A DNA stretch of 64,000 bases from Phylloscopus collybita (GCA_027886175.1 JAJNNQ010000029.1:1054001-1118000), one strand, 5' to 3'. Shown: positions 26,301 to 37,800, counted from the stretch's first letter. Notes: generated by a model not told the origin, from the letters alone. Translations and numbers: made by a program.

Positions 26301-27678
26301 AATAAAGCCATTTACATTTTCGTAAAAGTAAATACTTATGAGTGGCAAACAACCTAAGAAGTCTTGTACACAAAGACACAATTAAAATTCCCAGATTTTC
26401 ATTTGGATTTGGAAATGGATAATGAAATTTTACTCCTATTGGAATCAAAAGGAAATTTGTGAAGTCAGATTTCATATACAAGGAGGGGGTGGGGGGTGGT
26501 GGTTAAAATCTGCTTTGCAAAACTTTCCTAGGATAATAAGATATGAACAAAATAAAAAACCTATCAAACCCCCATAAAATAGACACCTTATTGAAATGTA
26601 GAAAAGAGAACTATTGAATTATTAAATGTATTTCATGAATGAGAACCAAAAAGATGCTAGGTTGAAAAATAAGTAAATGACTGGCTTTCAAGCTGAAGAA
26701 GACAGCACAAAAAGTTGTTGCATAATTTTTCAGTGAACTATGTTGCTATTTCCTTTCTCCTCCAAATCACAGATATTTCTGTTTGTTTAAAATAGAAACA
26801 CTTGGAGACACGTGGACATTAATGCATATATGCCCAGAAGAAGCATCATTTCCATCAGTGTGAATAAATCATGGGACCATGTTATGGGCTTCTCATTACA
26901 TTATTTACAATGCAGGACATTTTGTACACCATGCTATTGTTTGTGGACACAAAATAAAATGTGACTGGGATGTATTTCTTAGGGCAGAGTCCCTCTCTAT
27001 GGTGAGGCTCCATCTAAGGTGTGACACCTGGTGCAGAGGGTGGAAACTTGGGACAGGGAGAAAGAGTAAAAACCATAGAAACACAGTATTATTTAGGTTG
27101 GAAAAAACCTATTATATACCAAGTTCTGCATTGGGTGCAGGCCACCAAACAGACATGGCAGAGCTTTAGATTGTCTGGTTTTTTTAGGATATACAGTTCT
27201 GTTACACTGCTGCTAATTCTCTAGTTTCAGTGTCTGGCTGAAAAGAAAGAGATAATTAAAATTTGGGGGGTTGTAAGGGTTGATTTAGTGTTGCTTTGTA
27301 GATTTTAATGTACTTCACTGTCTGATCCTTCCTTACAAAAGCTCAGTGTCATATTCAAATTTGGGTATATTCTCAGATACATCTTTCCCATGAACTTTTG
27401 TAGTGTGTTGACTTGTAACAGTAGGCTCTCAGGAACTACTAATGGAGCAGAAAGAATTGCACGTTTTATTTTCTTCCAAATATTTCATGTTGTATTTCAA
27501 TGGGTGAACATGTCTTAAGACAAAATTGTTTCAGTATTTCCAACTAATAGAAAAAACAGCTTCCTGAACATTGTTTAGGGTCAGCTTCTGGTTCAAAATA
27601 TTAGCATCTGCACAAAAATTTGTAGGCATATTTGAGACCTTAATTTTATACTCCACTGATGTAATTTAAGTTGGAAGT
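23356..27678. other. Intergenic, no gene recognised
   Basis: AT-rich DNA between LTR F and LTR G, with only a doubtful 50-base CR1 remnant at 27073-27125. The 113-codon frame at 24829-25170 has no family features. Confidence 0.6.
27073..27125 (-). mobile_element. Very short CR1 3' end fragment (tentative)
   Basis: CCATAGAAACACAGTATTATTTAGGTTGGAAAAAACC resembles the complement of the CR1 3' UTR end (ATAGAATCAT...TTAGGTTGGAAAAGACC). Only about 50 bases are legible and the terminal repeat is mutated. Confidence 0.4.
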
Positions 27679-28412
27679 TGTCTTGGTTTGGAAAGACAGA
27701 CATCTGCCAGGGAAAGCTGGAGTTTCCCTTAGAATGGGAAATGTAAACCCCTCACCCCCTCCAAATTATAATTTTGCAATCAAGGGCTTTCAGGCAAAGA
27801 TTTGGGATTAGGAATAACAGTTCTTTACTAAGAATATTAACAATACAAATGTAGTAGAAAACAAAACCACCCAACCAAACAAGCAAACAAACAACAATTT
27901 TGGAGAACCCTGACAGAGTCAGAGCTACAACCTGACGCCCTGTTGGTCAGGGTGTTGGAAGCAGTCCAAAAGTGAGTCCTCCTGGAGTGGCAGATGTGGT
28001 TCTGGTGAAGTGGAGATGATCCTGTAGAAAATGGGTCCAGTGATGGTGAGAAGGGGTCCAGTCTTCTTCCAGGAATCCGGTGAAGCTGGATGCCTTGTGT
28101 TCCTACATCTCAGTTTTTATTTAGGTAGGAATGGTTGGCTCCCTGCACTGGGTGGAGCATCTCACAATGGGATGTGGATGTACTACTTTGGAGAGGGTAC
28201 AGTTTGGGGAGGAGAACAGCTTGGGGAGTCTTAATGGCCCATTGTGAAAAGAGATAAGAAACACTGCCCCACCTGGTTTTAACAGCTGGCCCATTATCAG
28301 AAGGCATCTGCCCCACACCTCCCAGAATTACAAGAGATAAAGAAGAACACTTCCCCAACTGCTTTCAGCAGATGAAATAGAATACACATTTTTGGTTCCA
28401 TAACCCAAGACA
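27679..28412 (-). mobile_element. Solo LTR G, same family as LTR A
   Basis: A 734-bp element with TGTCTTGGTTTGG and ATAACCCAAGACA ends, collinear and closely similar to LTR A at 1900-2622. Flanks GAAGT (27674-27678) and GAAAT (28413-28417) look like a 5-bp target duplication with one substitution. Sense is inferred as minus from the related plus-strand copy at 29336-29898. Open frames in it at 28031-28358 are LTR sequence, not genes. Confidence 0.88.
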
Positions 28413-28544
28413 GAAATTGATAATTAATGATTAATAATGATTTTGAATAGTAATACTTTCAATAGTATGATTTTCCAGAGAAATAATTTGCAAAACCACG
28501 GATAATGCTCCCATTTCCTGGTGCAGCCCACCCTTAGCAATAAC

Positions 28545-28558
28545 GTTGCCATGGAAAC
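28545..28558 (+). promoter_or_regulatory. Candidate RFX X-box
   Basis: GTTGCCATGGAAAC is a near-palindromic X-box with two opposed half sites (GTTGCC and GGAAAC), the binding pattern of RFX-family factors. It lies about 5.5 kb upstream of the SHC3 start, between two LTRs. RFX use is an inference. Confidence 0.4.
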
Positions 28559-29335
28559 AGCAAAACTCTATCCAGTGAAATAAAAAGGGCGAGGATGAAA
28601 GGGAGATGGGGGTAATTTATAGCACTTTATTTTTTTCTTTTTTTAATAAACTAACTAGGATTTGTTAGAATAGTTTTGGTTTCAGTTAGAATAGTTTGGG
28701 TTTTTTGGGGGAAGGAGGTGTTCCTTGGATTTCGGTTGGTTGGTTGGTTTTTCTGCTACGGGAGAATGGCACCCTTTTACCTGCAGGTCGTTTGGGTTTT
28801 TTGCAGAGGTAGATTAGAGAAATGGAGGAATACAGAATATGATATATTAAGTATTTACAAACAGAACATGTAGAATTGTTTTTAGGGGTTTTTTTAATTA
28901 AAATAGCTACATACTTCTTAAGAAGGTTAGATCATAACACCTTTTAGCTTATCCTGATATTATCTTGCTTTTCTGTTAACCACATCGTCTGAGGTTGTCT
29001 CACATAAAGAAAGCTGAATTAGACTGATTAATAAATACATGGGTAAGAGATTTCTGATATATGTCTATCTCATGTTGTGCAAGGAATGCTGATATTTTTC
29101 CTTCTTAATTATCAAAAGAAGTGTCCCCACAGGATATTAGAAATCTTTGTACTATAGAAATGCTACCTTTTTATTTGAGGAATTGACCATTTGTTAATAT
29201 TGAAGATTCAGCAAGAACATTTACCAAAGCAGACCATTAACATTTGTGTCCGTCATATTACAATATGAGGAATAGCATCCCATTTGCTGATGGCTTAATG
29301 TTATATCACAGTAACAGTAATTGTTTAGGACTTGT

Positions 29336-29898
29336 TGTCTTGGGTTATGGAACCAAAAATGTGTTTTCTATTTCATCTGTTGAAAGTAGCTGGGGGGATG
29401 TTTTTTTCTTTATCTCTTGTAACTCTGGGGGGAGGGAGGCAGATGCCTTCTGATAATGGGCCAGCTGTTAACACCAGGTGGGCAGTGTTTCTTATCTCTT
29501 TCACCACCCGTCCTCCTTCCGGGGGATATCTTCTGCTAATGGGCCATTAAGGCTCACTAATGCATACCAATGACCTATTCCATTGTGAGATGCTCCACCC
29601 AGTGGGGGGAACCAACCATTCCTATCTGGATAAAAACTGAGATGCAGGAGAACAAGATATCTGGTTCCACTGGATTCCCGGAGGAAGACTGGACCCTTCT
29701 CTCTCAGGATCATCTCTGCTCCAACAGAACCACATCTGCCACTCCAGGAGGACTTACTTTTGGACTGCTTCAAACACCCTGACCAACAGGTTGTTAGGTT
29801 GTACTGTTCCATTTATTTCATTTTACCTTTTTTCCTCTCTTCTATTAAATTGTTTCTCTGACTAGGAGTCTCACTGGTTTTGCTTTCAAACCAGCACA
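29336..29898 (+). mobile_element. Solo LTR H, related to A and G but in opposite orientation
   Basis: A 563-bp element that starts TGTCTTGGGTTATGG and ends CAAACCAGCACA, flanked by an exact 5-bp duplication CTTGT (29331-29335 and 29899-29903). In this orientation it has a GGATAAAAA TATA-like box near 29628-29636 and an ATTAAA polyadenylation signal at 29844-29849, which sets the sense strand of the family. The first 450 bases match LTRs A and G in reverse complement. The last 110 bases do not, so its R/U5 end belongs to a different subfamily. Confidence 0.9.
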
Positions 29899-29903
29899 CT
29901 TGT

Positions 29904-31689
29904 CATAAAGAGGAATGTTAACTATGATGCCCTATGGCTTTTTGTGTAGTATTAAAACTCTTAGCAACACCTATATTTATGTCTGACATATCCCGTGTTT
30001 CTAATAACAGGCTTCTTAGGTTTCTTAGCTAACCTAAATTCAGTTTGTAGGGTTTTTCTGGTCCAAAGTCAAGGTCTTTCTCATTTGTCTTAAATTCAGT
30101 TTAACCTGCAAGCAATCTTACTGCTACCGGGCAGTAACTCTGAAAATGCAAATATTTCAGCAGAATTTCAGGTTTCTAGCACTTATTTGTAAAGAGTACA
30201 TACTTGTCCACAATGTGTTACTGGAATGAGATATTTTTGCCAACTCTGATTATATGATTCATATTTCTCTGAATATGATCACTGAAAGTCACCTTTTTTT
30301 GCATTCTGGAGAGTTTCTTACTATAGATTGGGGAACATAGTTGTGGTATTCCATGTGTTTCCTCTTTATGGTGGTAACATCATCCTACCTGGTTTGGCTT
30401 GTGTATTAGCAATGTCTCCTACATTTGCAGCAATTTAAAATAATTTAAACCTCAGCAAAATGTAGTTTCTCCCTCTAATCATGCTCCCAGCATAATTTCT
30501 TTTCTTGCCCTTTGTGGTTAATAAAAATGAGTAGCTTCTGAAATACAGGCTGCAGAGGTAGTTTAGAGACAGAAGGAAAAAGGTAGCACTAAGAATAAGC
30601 CCCAAGAGCTGCCTGAAGGAAGAAAAGGAGAAACAGTGATATGAAACAAGACCTGAATTAGAGTGAAAAGAGTATCCATGAGAAAACAGAGCTAAAAAAA
30701 AATAAAAAAAGAAAGAATGGTCTAAGATGCCAAAATTACCCATAGTTTGTAAGAAATGCTGCATTTGTCGGTACACCCCCTCACTGCGTATTTCTAGGAT
30801 TATATATTATTTTTCACTTACTGACATTGAATTTCACCTGCCATTTTATTACTGGGTCAACAAAGAAGTAATTGTTCCATGGTCATTTATTTATCGTGTT
30901 GTAGTGTCTGGCTCACAGACCTGCAGAAAAAGAAGAAAAGAAAAAGGCTTATTTTCAACTTTAATCTACTTTGCATGCTGACTTAGCATAGGTTGCAAAT
31001 AGAAGTAAGAAAGAAGTTGTGCTCTGAGTGTCTTGCTGTCTTGCTATGATAATAGCAGCAACAAGCTTGTTTAAGGCAAGCATGGTAAAGTCAGTGTGCA
31101 AACTCCAGACACAGTGCTGGAAATGCAGAAGACATAAATGCTCTGGCAATAGCTAGAATGAGCTAGATCCTAATTTAAAATGTAGTTTATGCTTATTACA
31201 CAGTCTCCTAAATTCATTCATTATTTTCTGGAGTTGGATTTGAACCTGCTACCTGCAGGGCAAAATTATGTACTGTTTCTAGTCCCAGGAACTATAATGG
31301 GCAAGGTTTGGAACTGTTCAGTTTGCCTACATTAGGACTGGATTTGTAAGGGAGACAGGTTCCCGATCAGACACTGAAATAGTCACTGGATTTCAAGCAC
31401 TGGGTAATTCAGTAGCTTCTACTCCTCTGCAGTGTCTAATGTCAGATTTGCAGGAGAGCTCTGCATCCAATGGATGCCTTGGAAAACTGCTTTACAGCTT
31501 GGAAGCTGTCCAGTGAAAGTTTCAAAAATTAGACCTTTTACTGGTGCTCTGGGAAGATTTTATGCTCTAGCTTTCCCTTTGCCTTCCATTCCATGGAGTG
31601 GTGATCATACTGCCTCTAAATATCTACTGTGCTAACAGGATAAATAAGGGAGAAATAAGTATATGCAATTTTTTTTCAAGGAGAGCTTC
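29904..31689. other. Intergenic, nothing recognised
   Basis: AT-rich DNA between LTR H and the G/T tract. The minus-strand frame at 30435-30776 is phenylalanine/serine/leucine-rich, as expected of translated low-complexity DNA, and is not supported as a gene. Confidence 0.55.
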
Positions 31690-31810
31690 GAGTTTGTTTG
31701 TGTGGTTATTTTTATGGGGATTTTTGTTGAGTGGGTGGGTTTTTTGTTTGGGGTTGGTTGGTTTGTTTGTTGTGGGGGGGTTGTTTGTTTGTTCTGTTTT
31801 GTTTTTGTCA
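31690..31810 (+). repeat. G/T-rich tract with G-quadruplex potential
   Basis: G runs at 31733-31735, 31737-31739, 31750-31753 and 31774-31780 are separated by T-rich spacers, on the same strand as SHC3. It lies immediately before the CpG-richer stretch at 31812. Confidence 0.8.
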
Positions 31811-31811
31811 G

Positions 31812-32330
31812 AGGCCTCTGAAGACAAACCTGTAAAATCTGTGAATCTGCGGGTGCACAGAGAGCAGTCGAATATCAAACGGAATGTGCACATTCATGTT
31901 CCTATTCTGGATGTAAATGAATTGGCTGAATGAACACAGTCGGGGAGAAACACAGATCTGACTCCACGGTTTTCCTCACCTGCTACTCCTGTGGACACCC
32001 CAAGCATTTCTCTGGCAACACCCTGTTTTCCACGGGGGTTTCGCGACCTACTCCCGTCTGCTGACATGCCGGCTTCCTTTTCTGGTGTTGCAGCAAAAAA
32101 GGTGCCGCCTGTGCTGGAAATGGGATCTTCCACTATTTAGCAAGGCTTTGCTGAATGAGTCATCAAAGCCGGCTGGTATTGGCTGGGCTGGTGAGCACCC
32201 AAGGGATTGCCTGGCAGAGGCTGCGAGGCCTCGCTTCATTCACAGAAATGTGGGGATGCTAGCCAGCCCTTTCATTCACACGCGCAGCATCTCATTCACA
32301 TTTTGCAGTCCTGCTGGCCGCTTCTAATGA
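31812..32330 (+). pseudogene. CpG-richer, coding-like interrupted stretch upstream of SHC3 (pseudogene remnant or promoter/5' exon)
   Basis: After a TTTTTGTCAG acceptor-like site (ending 31811), one frame reads open to a TGA at 31931-31933. The same frame then continues open to a TAG near 32140. A shift to another frame continues open to a TAA at 32325-32327. The stretch has roughly twenty CpG dinucleotides in 600 bases, far above its surroundings. A strong donor-like GTGAGC follows CTG at 32191. I do not recognise the protein. It could be a decayed retrocopy, an exon of an unannotated transcript, or simply the CpG-enriched promoter and first noncoding exon of SHC3 with chance open frames. 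Confidence 0.3.
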
Positions 32331-33804
32331 GGAGAGCCGTTCGGGAGCAGTAGGGTTTTCTGGGCAGTAGGGACACGTAAAAATAGGCTATGGTGTGTAT
32401 ATTTGCTGTTGCCGTGCTAGGAGGATGACGAGAGGAATGAATGCTGTGAGGATGCTGTAGCAGGTTTGCAGTGTGGTGATGAAAGGCTGTTCTGCAGATC
32501 AGTAGAAAACTGCTTTACATTAGCTAGGACATTGCCATTATTCATTACTGCTGGGAGAAGAGGTGCTGGCTTAATTCAGTATGTCATGAATATACTAATT
32601 AAATACCTGTATTTAAGCTGTCTGTTTCACTGTATTTGCAGTTTTTATACTGCAGCCTTTAGTCGTGGGAGAAGGAAGGATTCCATAGGCTTTTTTCCTT
32701 TAAGTTGTGCTGCAGTTACTGATTTATTTTAAAAATTATTTTGTACCATGCAACTTCTCTGGTCTGAATTTGTTTATAATGCAGTGTGTTGTCCTACATC
32801 CAAAAAAATGTTTTGCAAAGCAGATTGATTTATAGGAAAAAACCATATGGCTTGTGATGGGCATTGTGTATCACAATGCAGTACACATTTGGACTTTTTA
32901 AAAAATTGCAGGAGAAATGAAATACCTTTTTTTCTGCATGTTTTGCTACTCCTCCAGATCAAGTGTTTGTGACTGACATTTATGCTTAATAAAGGCTTTC
33001 TTTTTCTTTTTTTTTTTTTTCTTTCTTTCTTTTTTTTTTTTTTTTTTTTTTTCATTGCAGGATGTCAATTTGCTGCTACCTGGACTTTTTAATATTCTTT
33101 CAGGGCTTTTTCAGTTTTTCAGAATTAAAAAGCAAACATTCCAGTGAATTGAAGATCCTCTTCATGTTTTTCTTCGGAGTGAATATCAGTTGGGAAAGAA
33201 AAAACATCTGTTAAGCCTGTTGTTGGACATCAGAAAAACAATTTTCTTCACACATAGGTACTTATGTAATTCCTGCATTAAAATAGAATGTTCTTGTAAA
33301 GTAACAGGGAAGAAGGATTTCTTTCTCTATCAAAATTTGAATATAATACTTTCTTTGAGGGACAGCATTGACAAAAAGGCACTGTTAGGCTGCTTGTGTG
33401 GAAAAATGTATATATTCTTTAGTTCTGTTCATCTGTTCTGAAAATCTTTAAAGTGTCTGTTCTGCTGCAGGGGCAGGAGAGGGGGATTATATTTATGCAA
33501 ATATTATCCAGATATTTGCTATCTAATTGTGATTTTTTATGGTTCCACAAATATGTGAGGTGGAAGAACATTTTAACAGATGAATAAAGTGTGGTGTTTC
33601 ATAAAGGCTATTAATTCAGTTTTAAAGGTAATTGCCTTTGGTACTAAAAAGGTGGTGGGAGGGGATAGGAATTAAAGGTTGGGAGGAAGTATCTGTTTGA
33701 GAAGAAGGAAAAGGGAATTTGAGAATTGATTGGTGCGAGTGTGGTATAAGTGGGTGGATGTGGGTTTTTTTTTTTCTTCTCTCTCCTTTTTTTTTTGGCT
33801 ACAG
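32331..33804. other. Proximal upstream region of SHC3
   Basis: Lies between the CpG-richer stretch and the 5' UTR candidate. It contains the pyrimidine tract with CATTGCAG (33060) and, at its right end, the pyrimidine tract with GGCTACAG (33804). It may be 5' UTR intron. No TATA box in promoter context is convincing. Confidence 0.4.
33001..33060 (+). repeat. Long pyrimidine tract ending in an acceptor-like CATTGCAG
   Basis: Nearly pure T with scattered C over about 50 bases, followed at once by CATTGCAG at 33060. It has the form of a very strong 3' splice site about 1 kb before the SHC3 start codon. Use is not shown. The same sequence could be a simple repeat. Confidence 0.5.
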
Positions 33805-34109
33805 GAAGTGATTTGCAGTGTTCACAGCCTTTTGTTGAAAAGGGTCCTTCTCATTTGTGTGAGTCATGCTTTTGCTGTGAGCGAGTTGGCAGCTCTAAGC
33901 AGGACTGGGATCTCAGTCACAGAAAACTGTTACTTCACCCAACCTTAACAGGGAATCAAAAGAAATTTTTCCTTATACTCTTTTCTTTTTTTCCCTAAAC
34001 TCCTGTTAACCCTCCATGTTGTTATGAATTGCTTGCTATGTTAGTACAGGCATCTCCTGCATGGGCATCAGATTTGCCAGAGCATATGCAGGAAAGCAGA
34101 TAGAAGGGC
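33805..34109 (+). other. SHC3: Probable SHC3 5' UTR with two candidate splice acceptors
   Basis: Noncoding sequence directly before the SHC3 start codon. Two acceptor-like sites could make the ATG exon an internal exon. A long pyrimidine tract ends GGCTACAG at 33804. A weaker site, TTAGTACAG, ends at 34049. An in-frame TAG at 34101-34103 stops any coding extension. The local composition is not CpG-rich, unlike a typical promoter of a vertebrate gene of this class, which favours a spliced upstream noncoding exon. Which site is used, or whether transcription starts here, cannot be decided from sequence alone. Confidence 0.4.
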
Positions 34110-34649
34110 ATGCTTCAACGTACCAAGTATAACCGCTTCAGGAATGATTCTGTGACATCTGTTGATGATCTTATTCACAATTTGCCCATGAACAGCAAGG
34201 TCTCAGCAGTTTCTACAACTTCAGCTTCACCTTCGTACCTGGTCTCACCAGAGGGTCTCCGCAAGGACCAAGAAGATGGACCCACCACCCTGTGTACCCT
34301 CATCCATAAAGTGTCCCACTTGAAAATCTCTAACACAGGCAGCTTTTTGGGTATCAAAAACCTCTCCTCTGCAGTAAAGGAGCTTGCTGTCTCCAAATTG
34401 CAGGGAAGCTCGAGTGCTTCTAGTTCAGCAGCAGGGGCTTCAGACAACACATGTAACCTTGTCTCTGCCACTTCGTGTTCTCAGCAGGACGTGAGCAAGA
34501 TGAGTATGGGGAAAAAAGCACGGTCAGAGGAAATGCACCTGGGAAGTGAAGATTGGAATCAAACTAGCAGTTTTGTCAATAAATCGTCTCGAGGATGGCT
34601 GCACTCAAGTGAGAAGATCCTGGGACCTGGTGTAACGTACATTGTGAAG
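34110..34649 (+). CDS. SHC3: SHC3 coding exon 1 (start codon, CH2-like region, beginning of PTB domain)
   Basis: First coding exon of the neuronal adaptor SHC3, residues 1-180. SHC proteins bind phosphotyrosine on receptors such as Trk and RET and recruit GRB2 to Ras/MAPK and PI3K signalling at the inner plasma membrane. The amino end MLQRTKYNRFRNDSVTSVDD, with RKDQEDGP at 51-58 and HKVSHLKIS at 67-75, fits SHC3 rather than SHC1, SHC2 or SHC4. Residues 154-158 (SFVNK) and 162-164 (GWL) are the conserved lead-in to the PTB domain, which opens with LGPGVTYIVK at 171-180. The start is well fixed: an in-frame TAG lies 9 bases upstream (34101-34103) and G is at -3. Methionines 131 (ATG at 34500, A at -3) and 133 (A at -3, G at +4) are good candidates for the shorter p52-type isoform. 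The exon ends on a whole codon before a GT donor at 34650. Identification rests on recalled family sequence. Confidence 0.95.
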
Positions 34650-34744
34650 GTTGGTCTGGTTTCTTCCATTCTCTGCTTTTATCTGTGAAAAATTCTCTGC
34701 TGGTTTTGCTGCCAGGCTAGTCAGGCTGAAAGGATCTCTATTTG

Positions 34745-34860
34745 TGTTCGGGTTGTTTTTGTTTTTTTTTTTTTGGTTGGTTGTGGTGGGGTTTTTTTTG
34801 TTTTTGTTTTTGTGGTTTTTTGGGTTTATTTTTGTTTTTTGGGGTTTTTTTTTTGTGCAT
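34745..34860 (+). repeat. G/T-rich tract at the start of SHC3 intron 1
   Basis: T-rich DNA with GG, GGG and GGGG runs, beginning about 100 bases after the exon 1 donor on the sense strand. G-run elements close to a weak donor can act in splicing, but nothing here proves that. Confidence 0.8.
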
Positions 34861-37800
34861 AATACATGAAATGTAAATGCAGGAAGGAAGGGTTGGGAAG
34901 CTGTGTTAATTTGTTACATTAAAGCAAACCTGCAAATAATGTTCTACAGTTGTATAGAAATCTTGTTCCTAAGCTAAAAGCTGGTTTGATTTGGGTTTTT
35001 TTAGCCTTCTTCTGAATTTAGGTTTTCAGTGTCATCTAGCATACTGTATATATCTTGTATACGCAGGCTTTCAATATGTCTGGTGCAATATACAGGAGGA
35101 AGGAAAGACTCCTTGATGTGAGGAGAACTGTTAATCATGCATGAATTTTTCAGTTTTAAAAACCTCCAAGGGCAAGTGTTCTTTTAAAGTGAAATGATAT
35201 TTGAAATCTTACAGCAGTAAGGCAGAGAGCATAATTCTTAGTCTGTTTCACAATTACAAATAATGTTGTGGGTAGAGCAGGAAAATGCAGCTTGTTTTAC
35301 ATAATGAACATTCAGCCACCTTAAATGTTATTGCTCTTTTCAGTTCATTGATACAGCATGTCAAGAGCTGAGGATCTAAAGTTTACAGGGTAAACTTAAT
35401 GTTTCCACAAGATTTGAAAATATTCTGAAACCACCTGTTAAAGTAGAACCTTCAAGATTCCATGTATGTGCAATGTTTTTTGTAGTTAGGTAAGAGTCTG
35501 GTTACACCTTTCAGCATAGTGTGCAGAAATTGTAAAAATAACATTATTGTCCAGAATTCATTATTCAGTTGCCGTGTTTCATTTGCGGCGAGGCTTTTGT
35601 ATCTTAAGTGTTAAACAGTTTTGCAGCAGGCTATTAATATTACAGGTCTATTTTTAGTGTCATCTTATTTTGGTGTTAGAGTCACAGGTGACTTGACTTC
35701 AGGATGATTTAAAACTGAGTGGCACCCTTGTTATTTAACTCTCGCTGCTTTTTCTCAAGTCTCATTATCAAAAGCAGAGTGCATATTTAGCTGTTGGGGG
35801 GCTAGGAAGCAGTTTTCATTTCTTTGTGTTAGTGGTGATAATAGATTTAGCAGGTGGGGGTAGATTGAGTAAGTTGGCCAATTCCGAGCACTATTGAAAT
35901 TGTACTGTCTTTTTTACTACTCTGAAATTTACTGGAACTACAAAGGAGTCAGTGCTACCTTTCAAGCCACAAACTGCTGCTCAGTTACTCTTCAAGAAGT
36001 GCTTCAATAAAAATAACCCACTGATGCTAGACATAGTGGTGTTGAGACTCTGATGTTCTTTTGCACACAAATACTCTGGTTAACAGAGGGCCATTACCAT
36101 TTCCACATTAGCTCAGGGGACTCAACCATTTTACTTTTTATTTTGCTCAGTATAAACCAAATAATGACTGTGGGAATACACTGCTGCTGTTAGTTTTACC
36201 TGAAGTCATCACTATGAATCAGAACAAACACGGCATTCAATTTCTTAATCCTTTCAGTTGTTGACCTACTATATGCTAGAGGAAGCTGATATCTTTGAAT
36301 TGAAAAGAGAATTAAAGTTATTAGAAGTGGACTAACATTCACATACCTAACAGGGATAATAGAACAAATAGTTAATTAGTGCAATTGATGCTGGGTACAT
36401 GAAAGTGTATTTAAACACACTGTATATATCAGAATTTTCAAAATCAAACAACTTGCTTTTAGGTATTTGTTCGTAGTTTGTTAGTCATTAAAATGTATGG
36501 AATCTAGTTTATTGTTTCTGTTAAAAAATAGGACGATGACTTTAATTTTATGGTTTCTGGCATAAGAATCACAGAACAGTGGTCTAAAATGTAAAAACAA
36601 AGATTGAAAATAAGTACCAAAATAAGTGGTGAATGAATGAATGAAAATAAACTGGTCCTGATTAGTTCCTAATTTGCTTACTTTAACTATCTCAGTTTTC
36701 CTTGGCAACTGCAGCATTCATATGGATAAGAATAGAAGTATAGTTCTCAAATCCTTAAACATTGTTTGCTACCAAGGCTTTTATCCAATCAGACCATCAA
36801 ATCAATACACAGATAACGTATACTGAGGGGAAACATTCCTTGGATACCTCATGGCTATACTGACTGTCTGGGGGACTCATACCATGTTTAATTAGTACCA
36901 TATGCCTTTCAGAAATTTCCATATGCCATTTTTTAAATGAGACAAAAATTAGATTTGTTGTTAACCAGCATAGCTGCCTTTTTTTTTTTTTTTTTGGTGC
37001 AAATGTGCACTGGGTTACAATTTTCTCATTAATCCACATTTAAAATAGAAAATTTGTCATGGGACAGGGTTAATTGTAACTGCTAGGCAGTTTGATAGCT
37101 CACATTGGAATCTTCTGAAGAGACACAAAATTTCAAAATTCCTATGCGCAATGGATGAAAAATCTGAAATTTCACTGCTGTTCCCACATTTTCATATATT
37201 GCTAATTTTTAAAACAGGCAGTGTAACTCTAATGCTTAAAAAGGGTATAGGTTTATGGCAAACTCTAGCTATATTCTGATACATGGTCTGCTACAATGGA
37301 ATTATTTTCAATCATAAAAGTGCTGGCACTTTCTACATTTTTTCCTACCAGTGGATTTCATGTTACATTTTTATATATTATAACATAAAAATTTTCACAA
37401 AAAAAATCCCCTGAAAACATTTTAGTAACAAATTAGACAATGACCATACCTGTATTGGATACTAATATCTTAGTGCTACTGCTGGACTGTTGAACAAATA
37501 ATGAATTAATGGAAAAAAAAAAAAAAAAAGAAAAGAAAAAAGAAAGTAGTTTGCTGTGCTGGAAGTCCTTAAAGAGCTCAGTGCTTTCCCTATAGTGGGA
37601 CTGATTACTACAGGGAGAGATTATAAAAGTTCATGTTGTCAGAAAAAACAAATGCATAGAATAAAAAAAGTGTAAAAACACTGAGTGATGTAACAACAAT
37701 TAAATATTTCAATGTAAACTGTTGCTTCCAATGATAAATATCTACTGATGAGCATAACTGGGCAATGTCATAGACATTTTGGTGTTTGTTTTATTTAAAT

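Noticed and set aside
34050..34109. Upstream extension of the SHC3 reading frame
   Set aside because: An in-frame TAG at 34101-34103 precedes the ATG, and the amino end after it matches the known SHC3 start.
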